In this document: one piece after another, positions 1-9,772 of the stretch
Layout of the letters: every line of letters starts with the position of its first letter
Position numbering within the stretch: the first letter of the stretch is position 1
Source of the DNA: Halobacteriovoraceae bacterium
GTDB lineage: Bacteria > Bdellovibrionota > Bacteriovoracia > Bacteriovoracales > Bacteriovoracaceae
Direction of reading: 5' to 3'
NCBI GenBank assembly: GCA_020635115.1
Contig: JACKAK010000009.1
Location: forward strand, 1-64,000
Length of the DNA stretch: 64,000 nucleotides
The notes under the pieces: generated by a model
The model's database searches: none
What the model was told of the DNA's origin: nothing
The model's input: only the letters and a program-made list of their open reading frames with translations
Program-made: the position numbers and the translations under genes

Positions 1-177
1 ATCCCTTACCTCTACAAAGGGGCTTGAGAATCTTTTAATCAATGAAAATTAGTATAAAAAATTGTATATACTTATTCGCATTAAGATTAAATCATCTATT
101 TCGCGTTTGAAAAAATTTCAAAACAAAAATACATAGATTAAGTGTTTATTAAGAAATTAAAGCAAAAATAATTGAAA

Positions 178-939
178 TTAATTGGGAAAATCGTAAGTTA
201 AATCAGTCGACACTTGCAATGAAAATTTATAGCAATACTTGATCCAAACATTATCCATTGGACATGGGTTTCCAAAAACCTGACAGGCATAATCCCATTT
301 TGCATTAACGACTTCAATTCTAGGAGTCGCACTTCCACCTGTTAATGAGCGAATATCGAAATTATACGGATCAGAACATCCACCAACTGGGACTTCTTCA
401 AAAGTATGTTGGACGTAATTTCCACCTTCAGCAGTTCTTAATCTGACTGTTAAAGATAATTTGCTATAGGGAACTGCTGTTAGTCTACAGATATCTTTTC
501 TGATATTAGTTTCAGGATCTTCTGTATTTTGATATTTTTGAATCATTGCAGGACTTATTCCTACTAAAGCAGAGTCACTAACTTTTCCCGGAGATTCTTT
601 TGCCAATACTCTGACTTTAAATCTCTTATCAGCACTTAGGATACTGGGGTTATTTTTAATTAAAGGATCTTCCGCTGTTGTATATACTATATCTTCAGAA
701 TTCATACCGAAAGTTATCACATCATTAAATCTATAATAATCTTGAGTTTCAATTTCATATTTCTGAACACCAGAAGAATTGCAACCAGTCTCTCCAGTAG
801 TGGGAGAGGTCGGTGTCGTTGGAATTGTACTAGTATCTGTATTATTTTTTTTAATAGTCGATGTTGATGTTTTATTATTTGTTTTAGAGCATGAACTGAT
901 AAACAAAAAAACAAGCAACATAATAAACCCAGAATTCAT
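178..939 (-). CDS. Predicted lipoprotein of unknown function
   Basis: The 253-residue product starts with a short hydrophobic segment ending in an Ile-Ser-Ser-Cys lipobox at about residues 14-17, so it should be a lipid-anchored envelope protein. A Thr/Ser/Pro-rich linker (about 20-50) follows, as is usual for tethered lipoproteins, then a compact domain with six or more cysteines that suggests disulphides in the periplasm or at the surface. I recognise no family. It is transcribed away from the neighbouring plus-strand gene at 1071, so the 130 bases between them should hold both promoters. Lipoprotein assignment is firm; function is unknown. Confidence 0.75.
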   Translation of the reverse strand: MNSGFIMLLVFLFISSCSKTNNKTSTSTIKKNNTDTSTIPTTPTSPTTGETGCNSSGVQKYEIETQDYYRFNDVITFGMNSEDIVYTTAEDPLIKNNPSILSADKRFKVRVLAKESPGKVSDSALVGISPAMIQKYQNTEDPETNIRKDICRLTAVPYSKLSLTVRLRTAEGGNYVQHTFEEVPVGGCSDPYNFDIRSLTGGSATPRIEVVNAKWDYACQVFGNPCPMDNVWIKYCYKFSLQVSTDLTYDFPN

Positions 940-1070
940 GATGACTCCATATTAAATTATCATACTCAGTTTGTATGATACTCTTGAAACTTATCGGTAT
1001 ACTTAATTAAAATTAAAGTAGTACCAATAAAAAAATATCTGCACAAAAAATAAAAATGAGATAAAATGCA

Positions 1071-1805
1071 ATGATGGAAAACGAGCTACGGAAATTATTT
1101 CAAATATTTAAAATCTATGAACAAATAACCAGATCAATTTTACAGGATTATAATAAGAGAGAGAGTAAAACGGTCTCCTATAAGGAATTAAGATCATCCA
1201 TTTTAAAAAATTATAAGGATGAATTTTATGAGTTTTTTACTAAGAAATACTTAAAAAGTGATTTTTTAGAAAGAATTTATCTTACTTCTCTTCATAACTT
1301 CATAAAAAGTAGTGGTAACTATAAAGAACTTTTAGAAGAACTCGTTCATGGACTATATTTTGTTAATGGAATATCAACTATGAAGATTACAAATCTTCTC
1401 AATATATCTAAAACTGATATTGAAAATATTGTTATTTCAAGACTATTAAAACTTTCAGATTTAATTTCATTTCAAAGACCAGAAGAAAAATGTTTCTATT
1501 CAAAGAATATTATCTCATCAATTACTAACCCCCAAAATAATTCTCATTTTTTTAATCATTTAAATGGATGCATTCAATGTAGTGATTTAAGAAATTTCTT
1601 TCTTGAAATTGTTGATGCTGAAAGGAATAGAATTGCAGAGAAAAATTATAGTGATTTACCAGAACTTACCTATAAGCAATTTTTAACATCTGTTTTAAAT
1701 ATAATGAAAAACATGCTGATTAATATACGTTCAATAAGTCCAGTCTATATCGGAAATATGATCAAAGTAGAGTATCTTGGACTAAAGATACAATTTATTG
1801 ATTAA
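1071..1805 (+). CDS. Protein with sigma-region-4-like HTH and anti-sigma-type zinc motif
   Basis: A 244-residue soluble protein. Residues about 95-130 (GLYFVNGISTMKITNLLNIS region) read like the helix-turn-helix of sigma factor region 4. About 40 residues later there is a His-x3-Cys-x2-Cys cluster (HLNGCIQC, near residue 165), the arrangement of zinc-binding anti-sigma (ZAS/zf-HC2) domains. I infer a regulator combining both elements, but neither is close enough to canonical to be sure and no region 2 is evident. It could start at either of two adjacent ATG codons (1071 or 1074). Its 3' end overlaps the convergent TonB-like gene by 11 bases. No partner sigma factor is next to it. Confidence 0.6.
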   Translation: MMENELRKLFQIFKIYEQITRSILQDYNKRESKTVSYKELRSSILKNYKDEFYEFFTKKYLKSDFLERIYLTSLHNFIKSSGNYKELLEELVHGLYFVNGISTMKITNLLNISKTDIENIVISRLLKLSDLISFQRPEEKCFYSKNIISSITNPQNNSHFFNHLNGCIQCSDLRNFFLEIVDAERNRIAEKNYSDLPELTYKQFLTSVLNIMKNMLINIRSISPVYIGNMIKVEYLGLKIQFID

Positions 1806-2541
1806 TACGAAGTGAGTAAATAACATTAAATTCAGAATTCTCATCAAGATAACCCTTAGGGGGATTTGGAATAGAAAGATCCTTGAGTGCTAGTTCGAAA
1901 ATTTCATTAAGATCTTTATCATCTCCCATTTTGTTAAATTTGATTGAAATGATATTTCCTTTTGAATCATATTTTTGAATGGCCGTGAGTAGTTCTGTCA
2001 TATAAGGAATTCTATTTTTAAGATATGGCCTTTTACGAACGACTTCTAAATATGAATTCATAATAGCATTATAATAAAGTATTTGATGACGCCTAATAAA
2101 GCTATAGTAAACTTTCTCCCTACTATTAAAAGGATCATCACGAAATTCATCTTTTTCAAGCCCAATTGACAATTGAGATTGTCCAAAAAACTCAATATCA
2201 TCTTTGCCCGTAATAATATCACTAACTCTAATGTGATTGAAGGATTTGTGTTCTACCTTTTTTTTCTTCATTACTTTGGGAATTGAGTTCTTTTTTGCCT
2301 CAGCAATCATTTGTTTTTTCAATTTTGTTGTTTGCTGCCCAATCTTTATTTCTTTATTTTTATAAGATTCATCATCAGTAAATTGAACCTTTATAGGGGA
2401 GTTAAGTGAAGATTTTAACACGAATTCTTCAATAGTATTTTTTGAGGGTTTAATCCACCTGAAAACACTAAAAACCAATCCATGTAAAAGTAGGGAAAGA
2501 AAAATAGAGATAATGAAAACGTTATTAGGTTTACTAATCAT
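1795..2541 (-). CDS. TonB-like envelope protein
   Basis: The 248-residue protein has one N-terminal membrane anchor (about residues 8-27), a Lys-rich charged middle region (about 75-100) and a C-terminal domain with the spacing of TonB C-terminal domains (about 150-248: residues around SYLEVVRKRPYLKNRIPY, then a GNIISIKF strand and an IPNPP turn). TonB-family proteins span the periplasm and pass inner-membrane energy to outer-membrane receptors. No exbB/exbD genes adjoin it, and the central region is Lys-rich rather than the usual Pro-rich, so it may be a TonB/TolA-like structural protein instead. Family-level call only. Confidence 0.6.
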   Translation of the reverse strand: MISKPNNVFIISIFLSLLLHGLVFSVFRWIKPSKNTIEEFVLKSSLNSPIKVQFTDDESYKNKEIKIGQQTTKLKKQMIAEAKKNSIPKVMKKKKVEHKSFNHIRVSDIITGKDDIEFFGQSQLSIGLEKDEFRDDPFNSREKVYYSFIRRHQILYYNAIMNSYLEVVRKRPYLKNRIPYMTELLTAIQKYDSKGNIISIKFNKMGDDKDLNEIFELALKDLSIPNPPKGYLDENSEFNVIYSLRINQ

Positions 2542-2659
2542 GCTTAACGATACACTCTCTGTGCAAAAAAGGGAATATTTGGCCGATTATTGACTGATTT
2601 TGTAGATCAGTTAGATTAGTAATATTGATGGCACTAATAAGTGCCATTCTAGGGAAAAT

Positions 2660-4063
2660 ATGGGCAATTATTTCAGAAAAAATAGAAAAATTCTGCCAAT
2701 TTTATTAGGTGCATCTTCATTGGCCCTAGTTATTACATTAATTTTCATATTTAATGCTACAAGTAGTTTATCTTCACAATCAAAACTAATTGAGGGTTCA
2801 AGAGTTTGTTTTTCAAGGGTTGGGCAAGTTTTTTCTGCTCGGGCCATGGAAAATTTAAATTCTAACTATCTGACAAAAGAATTCTATAAGGACACTGAGC
2901 GTTGTTATAGTGAGTCAATTGATATTGCAAAAACGCTGAAAAATTCTGAATTATTAGAAAAATTGAATAATCTGGCCACTGAAACTCACTGGTTTCATGA
3001 GAGGGTAAAACAATTTGGTTCGCAGAATCTACAAAAAACAGTCAGTTTAGAGTCAATTAATGAAAAGTTTAATGAACTTGAAACATTAAATAATTCACTT
3101 GTTGATCATATTGAATATATTTCAAATGATTTAATTCGTAGTTTAAGAATTCAAAAAATTGTTGGGATTTGTAGTTTTCTATTACTTTTATCTATTGTTT
3201 CTTATTTTGGGTTTTATGTTCGTGGGAGAGATGAGAGTAATTCACAATTAGAGGAGATGGCCAAGATTGAACTGGCCAAGGATAAGATTCAACCTCTTGA
3301 GATCCAAAAAATCATCGGAACAGCATTAGGAAAAAATGAACTTTCATTTTGTCAGGAACTTTTTTACAACTACCATTATTCTCATTACAGACAAAAAAAC
3401 AAAGTAGTTCAGACTAAAAAGGAAACCAAGAAAGTTGAAATTAGGCCAGAGAATATTGTTCAATCAAATCAACAGAAGGAAAAAATCATCCTTAGTGTAA
3501 ATGTAGATGATGTATTGACGAAAGTTATTACAGTCTTAAAGGAAAAAATTTTTATTGAGGGTGTCATTCTTGAAATAGATATTGACCAAGACATTTATGT
3601 ACACGCTAATGAAGAAGATTTGGAACATATTCTTTATCAATTATTGATGCATTCGATTAATTCTTGTGCGAATGTTTTTGGAAAAAAGAGAATTTCATTT
3701 AACCTTAAGAAGCTTGGTGGCACTATTTTACTAAATATTGAAGATAATGGGGTTGGATTTGCTCCAGAATTTATTCATTCATATGTACATGGAAAGCAAA
3801 TTAACTCCAATGAACTTGGAATTGAATTACAAATTTGTAGTGAGCTACTCAAACAGTCAGATGGAGAAATTGCATTTGCAAATATTTTAGATGAGAGTGG
3901 GATGATTGTTGGAGGTGAAGTCAAGCTACTCTTTAGAAGAGCTCAGAAGATTTCTAGCATTGATACTGATATTATTGAGGATAAACTCAATGATGAGACT
4001 TCTCAACCGCAGCTTGTTAAATTGGTACGTGGTAAAAAGAAAGACCTTGTCAATAGTCTTTAA
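2660..4063 (+). CDS. Membrane sensor with degenerate histidine-kinase-type ATPase domain
   Basis: The 467-residue protein has membrane helices at about 13-33 and 168-188 enclosing a roughly 135-residue extracytoplasmic helical sensor. The C-terminal third is a GHKL/HATPase domain: an N-box-like helix (EDLEHILYQLLMHSINSC, about 315-332), a G1 box (DNGVGF, about 367) and a G2-like GIELQI. The usual N-box Asn is replaced by His (LLMHS where LLxNA is expected) and I see no His-Glu-x-[Arg/Lys]-x-Pro phosphoacceptor site between membrane and ATPase domain. It may therefore be a pseudokinase or use another partner. No response regulator is adjacent. The ATG follows an AGGGA ribosome-binding site. 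Confidence 0.65.
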   Translation: MGNYFRKNRKILPILLGASSLALVITLIFIFNATSSLSSQSKLIEGSRVCFSRVGQVFSARAMENLNSNYLTKEFYKDTERCYSESIDIAKTLKNSELLEKLNNLATETHWFHERVKQFGSQNLQKTVSLESINEKFNELETLNNSLVDHIEYISNDLIRSLRIQKIVGICSFLLLLSIVSYFGFYVRGRDESNSQLEEMAKIELAKDKIQPLEIQKIIGTALGKNELSFCQELFYNYHYSHYRQKNKVVQTKKETKKVEIRPENIVQSNQQKEKIILSVNVDDVLTKVITVLKEKIFIEGVILEIDIDQDIYVHANEEDLEHILYQLLMHSINSCANVFGKKRISFNLKKLGGTILLNIEDNGVGFAPEFIHSYVHGKQINSNELGIELQICSELLKQSDGEIAFANILDESGMIVGGEVKLLFRRAQKISSIDTDIIEDKLNDETSQPQLVKLVRGKKKDLVNSL

Positions 4064-4075
4064 ATAAATCCAATT

Positions 4076-5659
4076 TCAGAATACTCTTTTTTTAAATTGT
4101 TTGTATGAACTTTTAGGCAAGAATCTATCTAAAAGTTGTAAATAAAAATCAAAATTAAAACTTTTATTTTTTAAAAGATTACTTAAATAATTATCTTGAT
4201 CGTTGGAGTTTTCCATCATGACTTCTCCAAGGAAATAACCAATGTATTTACCTGCATAATATTGGGCATCTATACCAGAATTTTCAATAATATTTTTTTC
4301 ATCTCTTTTTTCCAATATTTCGAATACGAGGGCGATATTATTTTTTTGTTTTTCAGATGTTGTGTCTAAATCTAGTTTTTTTAAAAAATCTAAATAGAGA
4401 TCACATTTCTTATAGGGGTTAATAATTTTTGATCCAATATAGGTAAATAGGAATGTGTAGAAAAAATAAAGATAGGCAGATATCTTGTCGTTAAAATTAT
4501 CTTCATGTTGATTCAAACAGAAATAAATATGATTACCACAAAGGCCAGCGATTCGATTAATTGAATAATTTGAGCAATAGTAAAAATTTGAGTATGGAAC
4601 TCTGAAAGATTTACCACGGATCAGAAGGTTGTTGTAATATTCTTTGAGATCATTATGTTTGATCTCTTTAATTTTATTTTTAATAATTTCAATAGAATGA
4701 TAATCATAGAGATTATAGTTTTCAATATCATCTTCAGGAAGAATGAGTTGGGCCCTTTGACATATAATCTTAAGAAGAAATATAAAGTTTTCATTTGTGG
4801 AATCTGTAAAAGATTTTAGTCCTTTGTGAATAACTATTTCACGAGTTTCAAAATCGGGGTCTTCATCGATATTTTCATACCAATAAATCATACTTTCATA
4901 TTTTATCCATGGTGGAGATGTTTGAAGTGAAAATTCATTTTGGCTAAAACTTATGATGACTTCATTTGTATCTTTCAATTTCCAATAAACCTCATCTAAA
5001 TTTTGATGAATGATAACTTGATTAATCTCTGGAATTGATTTCGAGTTAACCTTCTGTGGGAGTTTGTTAGGCATAATATGGAGTTCGCCAAACAAAACAA
5101 TTTGTAGAGTGTTAGGAAATTCTTTGTAATACTCTGCAATTTTTATGGCCGCAAATTCATCTCTTTCTTGTAAAGATCCAAAAGAATTCAAGGCGACTAT
5201 TTCAATCTTATGTTTTTTTGCTATATCAAAAAATCTTTTGTAATGATGCCATGGGAACTGCCAGTTTTCACAATATTCAATCACATCCAGAAATTCTAAT
5301 TCAGTTATATCCCCACTTAAATAAGCATCAATTGAGTATTGTTGCTCTGAATGTACAAACTCAATTCCAATACATAAATTTTTCTTAGACTCAACTATTT
5401 GTCTTAATAGTCTTTCAAAGTTTCTTCCAGATTGATCAAAGGAATGGAAGTCACCTAAATACAAAATATGAGCACTTTTGATTGCATTGTTAAGTTGTTC
5501 AAAATTACTTACCGTAAAATCTCTTTTTGAAAAAAATTCTTGGTTTTTTCTATAACTAAGCATTTCATCAGATACTTCACTTTCCAAAGAAAATGCTTTA
5601 TTTTTCATATAGTTATAAATGTCTTTTTCTAAATTTTTATCCACAGAACTATTATGCAC
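4076..5659 (-). CDS. ChaN/Tiki-superfamily protein with long C-terminal extension
   Basis: Residues about 60-240 of 527 resemble the ChaN (haem-binding, DUF399)/Tiki fold: a strand ending LYLGDFHSFDQSG, a later GIEFVHSEQQ, a segment around ENWQFPWHHYKRF, and IVLFGELHIMP with the last conserved His. ChaN proteins are envelope proteins bound to haem, and Tiki relatives are metalloproteases; which applies here cannot be told. There is no signal peptide and about 280 C-terminal residues match nothing I know, containing a clustered NIIENSGIDAQYYAGKYIGY segment. It lies 57 bases downstream of the 959-residue gene and could be cotranscribed with it. Confidence 0.6.
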   Translation of the reverse strand: MHNSSVDKNLEKDIYNYMKNKAFSLESEVSDEMLSYRKNQEFFSKRDFTVSNFEQLNNAIKSAHILYLGDFHSFDQSGRNFERLLRQIVESKKNLCIGIEFVHSEQQYSIDAYLSGDITELEFLDVIEYCENWQFPWHHYKRFFDIAKKHKIEIVALNSFGSLQERDEFAAIKIAEYYKEFPNTLQIVLFGELHIMPNKLPQKVNSKSIPEINQVIIHQNLDEVYWKLKDTNEVIISFSQNEFSLQTSPPWIKYESMIYWYENIDEDPDFETREIVIHKGLKSFTDSTNENFIFLLKIICQRAQLILPEDDIENYNLYDYHSIEIIKNKIKEIKHNDLKEYYNNLLIRGKSFRVPYSNFYYCSNYSINRIAGLCGNHIYFCLNQHEDNFNDKISAYLYFFYTFLFTYIGSKIINPYKKCDLYLDFLKKLDLDTTSEKQKNNIALVFEILEKRDEKNIIENSGIDAQYYAGKYIGYFLGEVMMENSNDQDNYLSNLLKNKSFNFDFYLQLLDRFLPKSSYKQFKKRVF

Positions 5660-5716
5660 ATAATTCTAAAAAAAGAACAACTTAAGTATGTCCGAGTAAT
5701 ATTCTCGGGTTCGGTT

Positions 5717-8596
5717 CTATGAAGAAAGTGAAATTTGTGAACTTAAAAGCTGGTTTATAATTTGAATTGTATCCTTGTAGAGAATTTTTAAATCTTCTTG
5801 ATTTTGAGTAGATTTTTTAATGACTTCTTTTAAATCTTTCAGAGAAGGAACTTCAACACTACTAAAGATTTGCGAAATTGTAGCGTTTTGAACAGGCCCA
5901 AGGATAAAGTGAATAAATTGTAACATTTCTTTGTCAGAATATAATCTGGCCACACTTTTTTCGTGTGAAAGAATCTCTAGATACAGCTCATCTTCAGAAT
6001 GTACAATTTTTGAAGAGTGGTAATAAGATTGAATTTCTTTCACGGAAGAAATCTTTAATTCAAGATAAACATCTTGATTATTGGGGTATAGAGGTGACTT
6101 ATTTTTTTCAATTAACGGTCTATAGATATTAGGATTATTAAAATCTATGTCAGCAGAAAAACTATGCGCTTGATTTTGATTTTCAATCAAATAGGAAAGA
6201 TTGTATTTGAAATAACAAAGAAGACCCAGCCCATGCCATGGGTACTTTGAAACAATACTTTTGATTGATTCTTTTTTTCTATTAAATTCTTCTAGAAGCT
6301 TAGATGAATTTTCAGATTTAATTTCATCTGGAGCTAGTTTTAAAATATCAAAAGTAGATTCTAAATACGTTGGAATTGGTTTTGTTTCAGAGAAAAATTT
6401 GGGAATGAGCAATGATTTTAATTTGGATTTAACCTTTGTCGCTCCACCTGTGAGACAGATTTGAACTATTTGACTTCCAAGATGTGACTTGAAGAAATCT
6501 CTAAACATATTTATATTTAAATCTCTAGATTTAGGAATAAGACCAAAATATGAATAAAATGCATGGCCCAGTTCTTCGGCCTTTGCTTGGTAACTTTTTG
6601 AAGGAATTATCTCAAGCTTAATATTTTGAGAATCAGTATAATTTGCAATAAGCACTAGCGGATAAAGATCCTCTGGAGAATATGAAATTCCTAGGAGTCC
6701 AGATGTTAAAGTATCTTGTTGACCATTAGCTGATGGAGAAACTTGTTCTAATTGAAAGAAATGATCAAAGGGTATGCAGGAAGTTGTTAAATTTTTAAAA
6801 AAAGAAGGATGTGTCACATTCGAAGGGTCTTTTGAAGTTGAATGTAAGAGTTTTCCATCCATAATTGCATCTTGATGAAGTTCAAAACTAAGGTCGTTTT
6901 CTAATGATTTAATATAAATAGTTGATGTGCTTGGACTTTTCTCATTGAAAAAATTTGTAAGCGTTTCAACAAATAGACCAAATTTTGAAAATGTTTTCAG
7001 TTGTCCACTCCATCTGAAACTTAGGCAAGGTTCTTTTTCTTTAATTTCAAATTGTGAATTAAGCCCTCTAGGATCAAAAAGATTATTATCCTGATAGCTA
7101 GGGGATTCGTTTCTAAGTGAGAAAATATAAAGAAAAGAAGGAATCTCTCCTTTTCCAGTTAATTCATCAAAATTAAAATAGGCCTCAAGTTTTAGTATTT
7201 TTAAGAACTGTTCCATTTTTTCAGACTGTGAAGGAACAAAGAGATTTTGGTTTGTTAAAATATACAGTAGTCCATCATTTAGGAGTTGTTCTTTGTGTTT
7301 TAATATGCTGGACAAAACGTAGTGGTGCGGATTTTTCTTTGGTATTTCTGATAAATTAAGAACAATTCTTTTAAAAAGAATATGTTTTCCATGTTCACTT
7401 GATAAATTTCCAAAAATACTCATTTGACCAGAATTGTTTTGTCGATTATCTGAGTACTTATTATTGAAAGAACTACAAATCAGCTTTATAGGATCATGAT
7501 CTTGTTTACCAGCAATATCGACTAAAATAGTCAGTAACTCTAGTTCCTGACATATTTTTAAGAAATCACCACTTTGATTATGAATGGATTCAAATTCAGC
7601 ACAGAGGAGATGTTTCCATTTCTTATCCATTTTGCTTTCTTGTGCCAACCAATGTGAATGTGCCAAAGAAATGAGTTGCTCTCCATGAAACTTGCAATTT
7701 ATAGAAATAGGATATTGTTTATCTGATGAATAATTCGAAGATTCATCTTTTTTTAACCAATTTGGAAATTTTATTAATAGATTATTGAGAAATTGACCAA
7801 AAGAGGTTGAAGAAAGAGAGTGGGAGTACCCAGTTGTAGGGCCAAATATAAGTGAATCTTTATTTGTATTTATAACATTATCAAAGTTTGTAATTTTTAA
7901 AAATTCAGAAATATCGATGTTCAAAACTAAGTCAGACGTTTTAATAACTATTTCTTTAGAGATAACAATTGAGGGACGATACCAGCTATAAGAATTGGCC
8001 TGGAGACCAAGTGAATTTAATTCGGTAGAACTTCCTCTTCTAAATATTTTAGATAAAAATGAATTTGGATTTCTTAAATTATTTTCTGTTGGAAATAATT
8101 TAATTTGATGACAAAGTTTTGATAGAAATCGTATTTTGTATAAATAAAAAGTTGCGGCCCTAAAGCAATAAAACTTAATAAATTCATTAACGGCTGTGTG
8201 TTGTCCAATTGATTCATTTTGAATATTCTTCCAAAAATCAAACTGGTTGAGTTTTGGTGTTTGCCGTTCTTCAATATAAGAAAGATATTCTGTGTAAATT
8301 GAATCTTTGAGAGATTTATTCAGACCATGAAAACAAGAAAACTGTTTTTTGGCATCATTGTAGAAAGTGATAAGGTTTTTTCTAATGGCCAAGGCATTTT
8401 TACTAATTAAACTATCACCATGCCACTCAGGTATAATAAAATTTTTAAATTCAAACCTTTGATTAAAAGGCATAGCGTTCTCACTCTTGTAAATGGGTGT
8501 ACTAGAGTGAAACTCCTGTTTTACACTGGAGCTATAAGAATTTCCGAGCCAAGATCCGGCCTGAAAGACTTTTTTTGTCAAAATTTCCTCGATCAA
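5717..8596 (-). CDS. Large 959-residue protein of unknown function, possible methylase-like segment
   Basis: No signal peptide, no membrane segments and no family I recognise with confidence. About residues 420-490 (LKHKEQLLNDGLLYILTNQ onward, then LEAYFNFDELTGKGEIPSFLYIFSL) have the order of elements that follows the catalytic motif in N6-adenine DNA methylases: a GG-type turn with strand, a helix-rich stretch, and a strand running into the last sheet edge. A convincing Asn-Pro-Pro-Tyr motif is missing; the nearest is a Pro/Asn-containing KKNPHHY. It may be a degenerate methylase-like scaffold or unrelated. It precedes the ChaN-like gene on the same strand. Function unknown. Confidence 0.55.
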   Translation of the reverse strand: MIEEILTKKVFQAGSWLGNSYSSSVKQEFHSSTPIYKSENAMPFNQRFEFKNFIIPEWHGDSLISKNALAIRKNLITFYNDAKKQFSCFHGLNKSLKDSIYTEYLSYIEERQTPKLNQFDFWKNIQNESIGQHTAVNEFIKFYCFRAATFYLYKIRFLSKLCHQIKLFPTENNLRNPNSFLSKIFRRGSSTELNSLGLQANSYSWYRPSIVISKEIVIKTSDLVLNIDISEFLKITNFDNVINTNKDSLIFGPTTGYSHSLSSTSFGQFLNNLLIKFPNWLKKDESSNYSSDKQYPISINCKFHGEQLISLAHSHWLAQESKMDKKWKHLLCAEFESIHNQSGDFLKICQELELLTILVDIAGKQDHDPIKLICSSFNNKYSDNRQNNSGQMSIFGNLSSEHGKHILFKRIVLNLSEIPKKNPHHYVLSSILKHKEQLLNDGLLYILTNQNLFVPSQSEKMEQFLKILKLEAYFNFDELTGKGEIPSFLYIFSLRNESPSYQDNNLFDPRGLNSQFEIKEKEPCLSFRWSGQLKTFSKFGLFVETLTNFFNEKSPSTSTIYIKSLENDLSFELHQDAIMDGKLLHSTSKDPSNVTHPSFFKNLTTSCIPFDHFFQLEQVSPSANGQQDTLTSGLLGISYSPEDLYPLVLIANYTDSQNIKLEIIPSKSYQAKAEELGHAFYSYFGLIPKSRDLNINMFRDFFKSHLGSQIVQICLTGGATKVKSKLKSLLIPKFFSETKPIPTYLESTFDILKLAPDEIKSENSSKLLEEFNRKKESIKSIVSKYPWHGLGLLCYFKYNLSYLIENQNQAHSFSADIDFNNPNIYRPLIEKNKSPLYPNNQDVYLELKISSVKEIQSYYHSSKIVHSEDELYLEILSHEKSVARLYSDKEMLQFIHFILGPVQNATISQIFSSVEVPSLKDLKEVIKKSTQNQEDLKILYKDTIQIINQLLSSQISLSS

Positions 8597-8812
8597 AAAT
8601 TGCTAGATACAAATGTACAAAAGTTTCCACGTTTTTTTAAAGCTTTTATTGAAAAAAAAACTGACAGATAGTTGTGATTTCTTGCACTTAACTTGATTCC
8701 ACGCATTGTTTAGTTAAACTCTGAAAAAAATTAAGGCCTAGCGTGTAAAAAAAACTTTTTTGTTTCCGATAGATAACAAGTAATAAGGATTAGAAGTTTA
8801 AAAGGTCAGTTT

Positions 8813-9697
8813 ATGAGTGAAAAGCTTCATGAAGAGGATATTGAGCAGAATTTTAATGACTCAGAGCTAGAAGATATTATGTCTGAAATTGAGTCGTTAG
8901 AAAAAGAGTTTGGTGGAGATGATACATCTGATGAGGAATCTTCGCTGGAAGACATCTCAAACGAGGAATTGCAGATGTTGGACGCAGATTCTAATGAAGA
9001 CCTTTCACAAGAGGAAGAAGCTCTATTTGATTCTACTGATGAAAATAATGACGATGAATTCCATGATGAATCAGAGGAAATTTCACAAATTGTTTCTGAA
9101 GTTGAAGATGAGGTCGAAGAAGAAGTTGAACAAAAGCTTAAGTTTGATGACATTGAGTCACTTGAGGATGTGCAAGACGAATTTGAACTCATCAAAAATC
9201 CTGATCCTGAAGTCTTAGAAAAATTAAAAGTTGATTCATTTGAGGCAGAAAAAACAAAATTACAAAAAAACATCGATACAGAAATTGAGTCTGCCGTTGC
9301 CAATATTTCAAGCTCGACCATAGATGAAGTCACAAACATGTTAAATGGTGATTCACACAGCATTATAGCTGAGGGAATGGTTCCAGATGAAGACCTAGAA
9401 GGGGAGCTTCAAGCAATTGCAAAAAATCACACAGAACAAAAAGTTGAGCATCACGTAAGTGAAGAAATCGTAGATAACAATTTAATACCACTTAAGGACA
9501 ATGACATGAGTAAATCAAATCAAAAACAGGTATCAGAAATGAATTTTGAAGTTAGTGGTAATATTTGTATGAAGATGAATTTTAAATTATCAGGTAAGGA
9601 TGTTATCTTACATCTAGGAGAGGCCGATGGCCTAACCGTAGAGCTTCCAGGTGGAATTAAATTCACTGTACCATTAGAAGAGAAAAAAGCGTCTTAA
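8813..9697 (+). CDS. Acidic protein with conserved C-terminal beta module
   Basis: The first 140 of 294 residues are extremely Glu/Asp-rich and probably disordered or coiled coil. The last 55 residues change character into alternating strands (SGNICMKMNFKLSGKDVILH, then ADGLTVELPGGIKFTVPL) and look like a small folded beta domain. There is no export signal, so it is cytoplasmic. No known family or catalytic motif was recognised. The ATG at 8813 is preceded by AAAAGG. The serine-rich reading frame opposite it is a by-product of the GAA/GAT codon richness. Confidence 0.6.
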   Translation: MSEKLHEEDIEQNFNDSELEDIMSEIESLEKEFGGDDTSDEESSLEDISNEELQMLDADSNEDLSQEEEALFDSTDENNDDEFHDESEEISQIVSEVEDEVEEEVEQKLKFDDIESLEDVQDEFELIKNPDPEVLEKLKVDSFEAEKTKLQKNIDTEIESAVANISSSTIDEVTNMLNGDSHSIIAEGMVPDEDLEGELQAIAKNHTEQKVEHHVSEEIVDNNLIPLKDNDMSKSNQKQVSEMNFEVSGNICMKMNFKLSGKDVILHLGEADGLTVELPGGIKFTVPLEEKKAS

Positions 9698-9772
9698 ACA
9701 TGTCTCACATTTGATAATTTCTATTGTATACTCAAAAACATCTTTGAAAATGTTGTGCATTATGAGGTGTTT

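Noticed and set aside
8420..8671. 83-residue ORF antisense to the start of the 959-residue gene
   Set aside because: It overlaps the 959-residue frame, lacks a ribosome site and has no recognisable features.
8827..9363. Serine-rich minus-strand ORF opposite the acidic protein
   Set aside because: It is the complement of GAA/GAT-rich codons of the 8813-9697 gene; no ribosome site and pure Ser/Phe composition.
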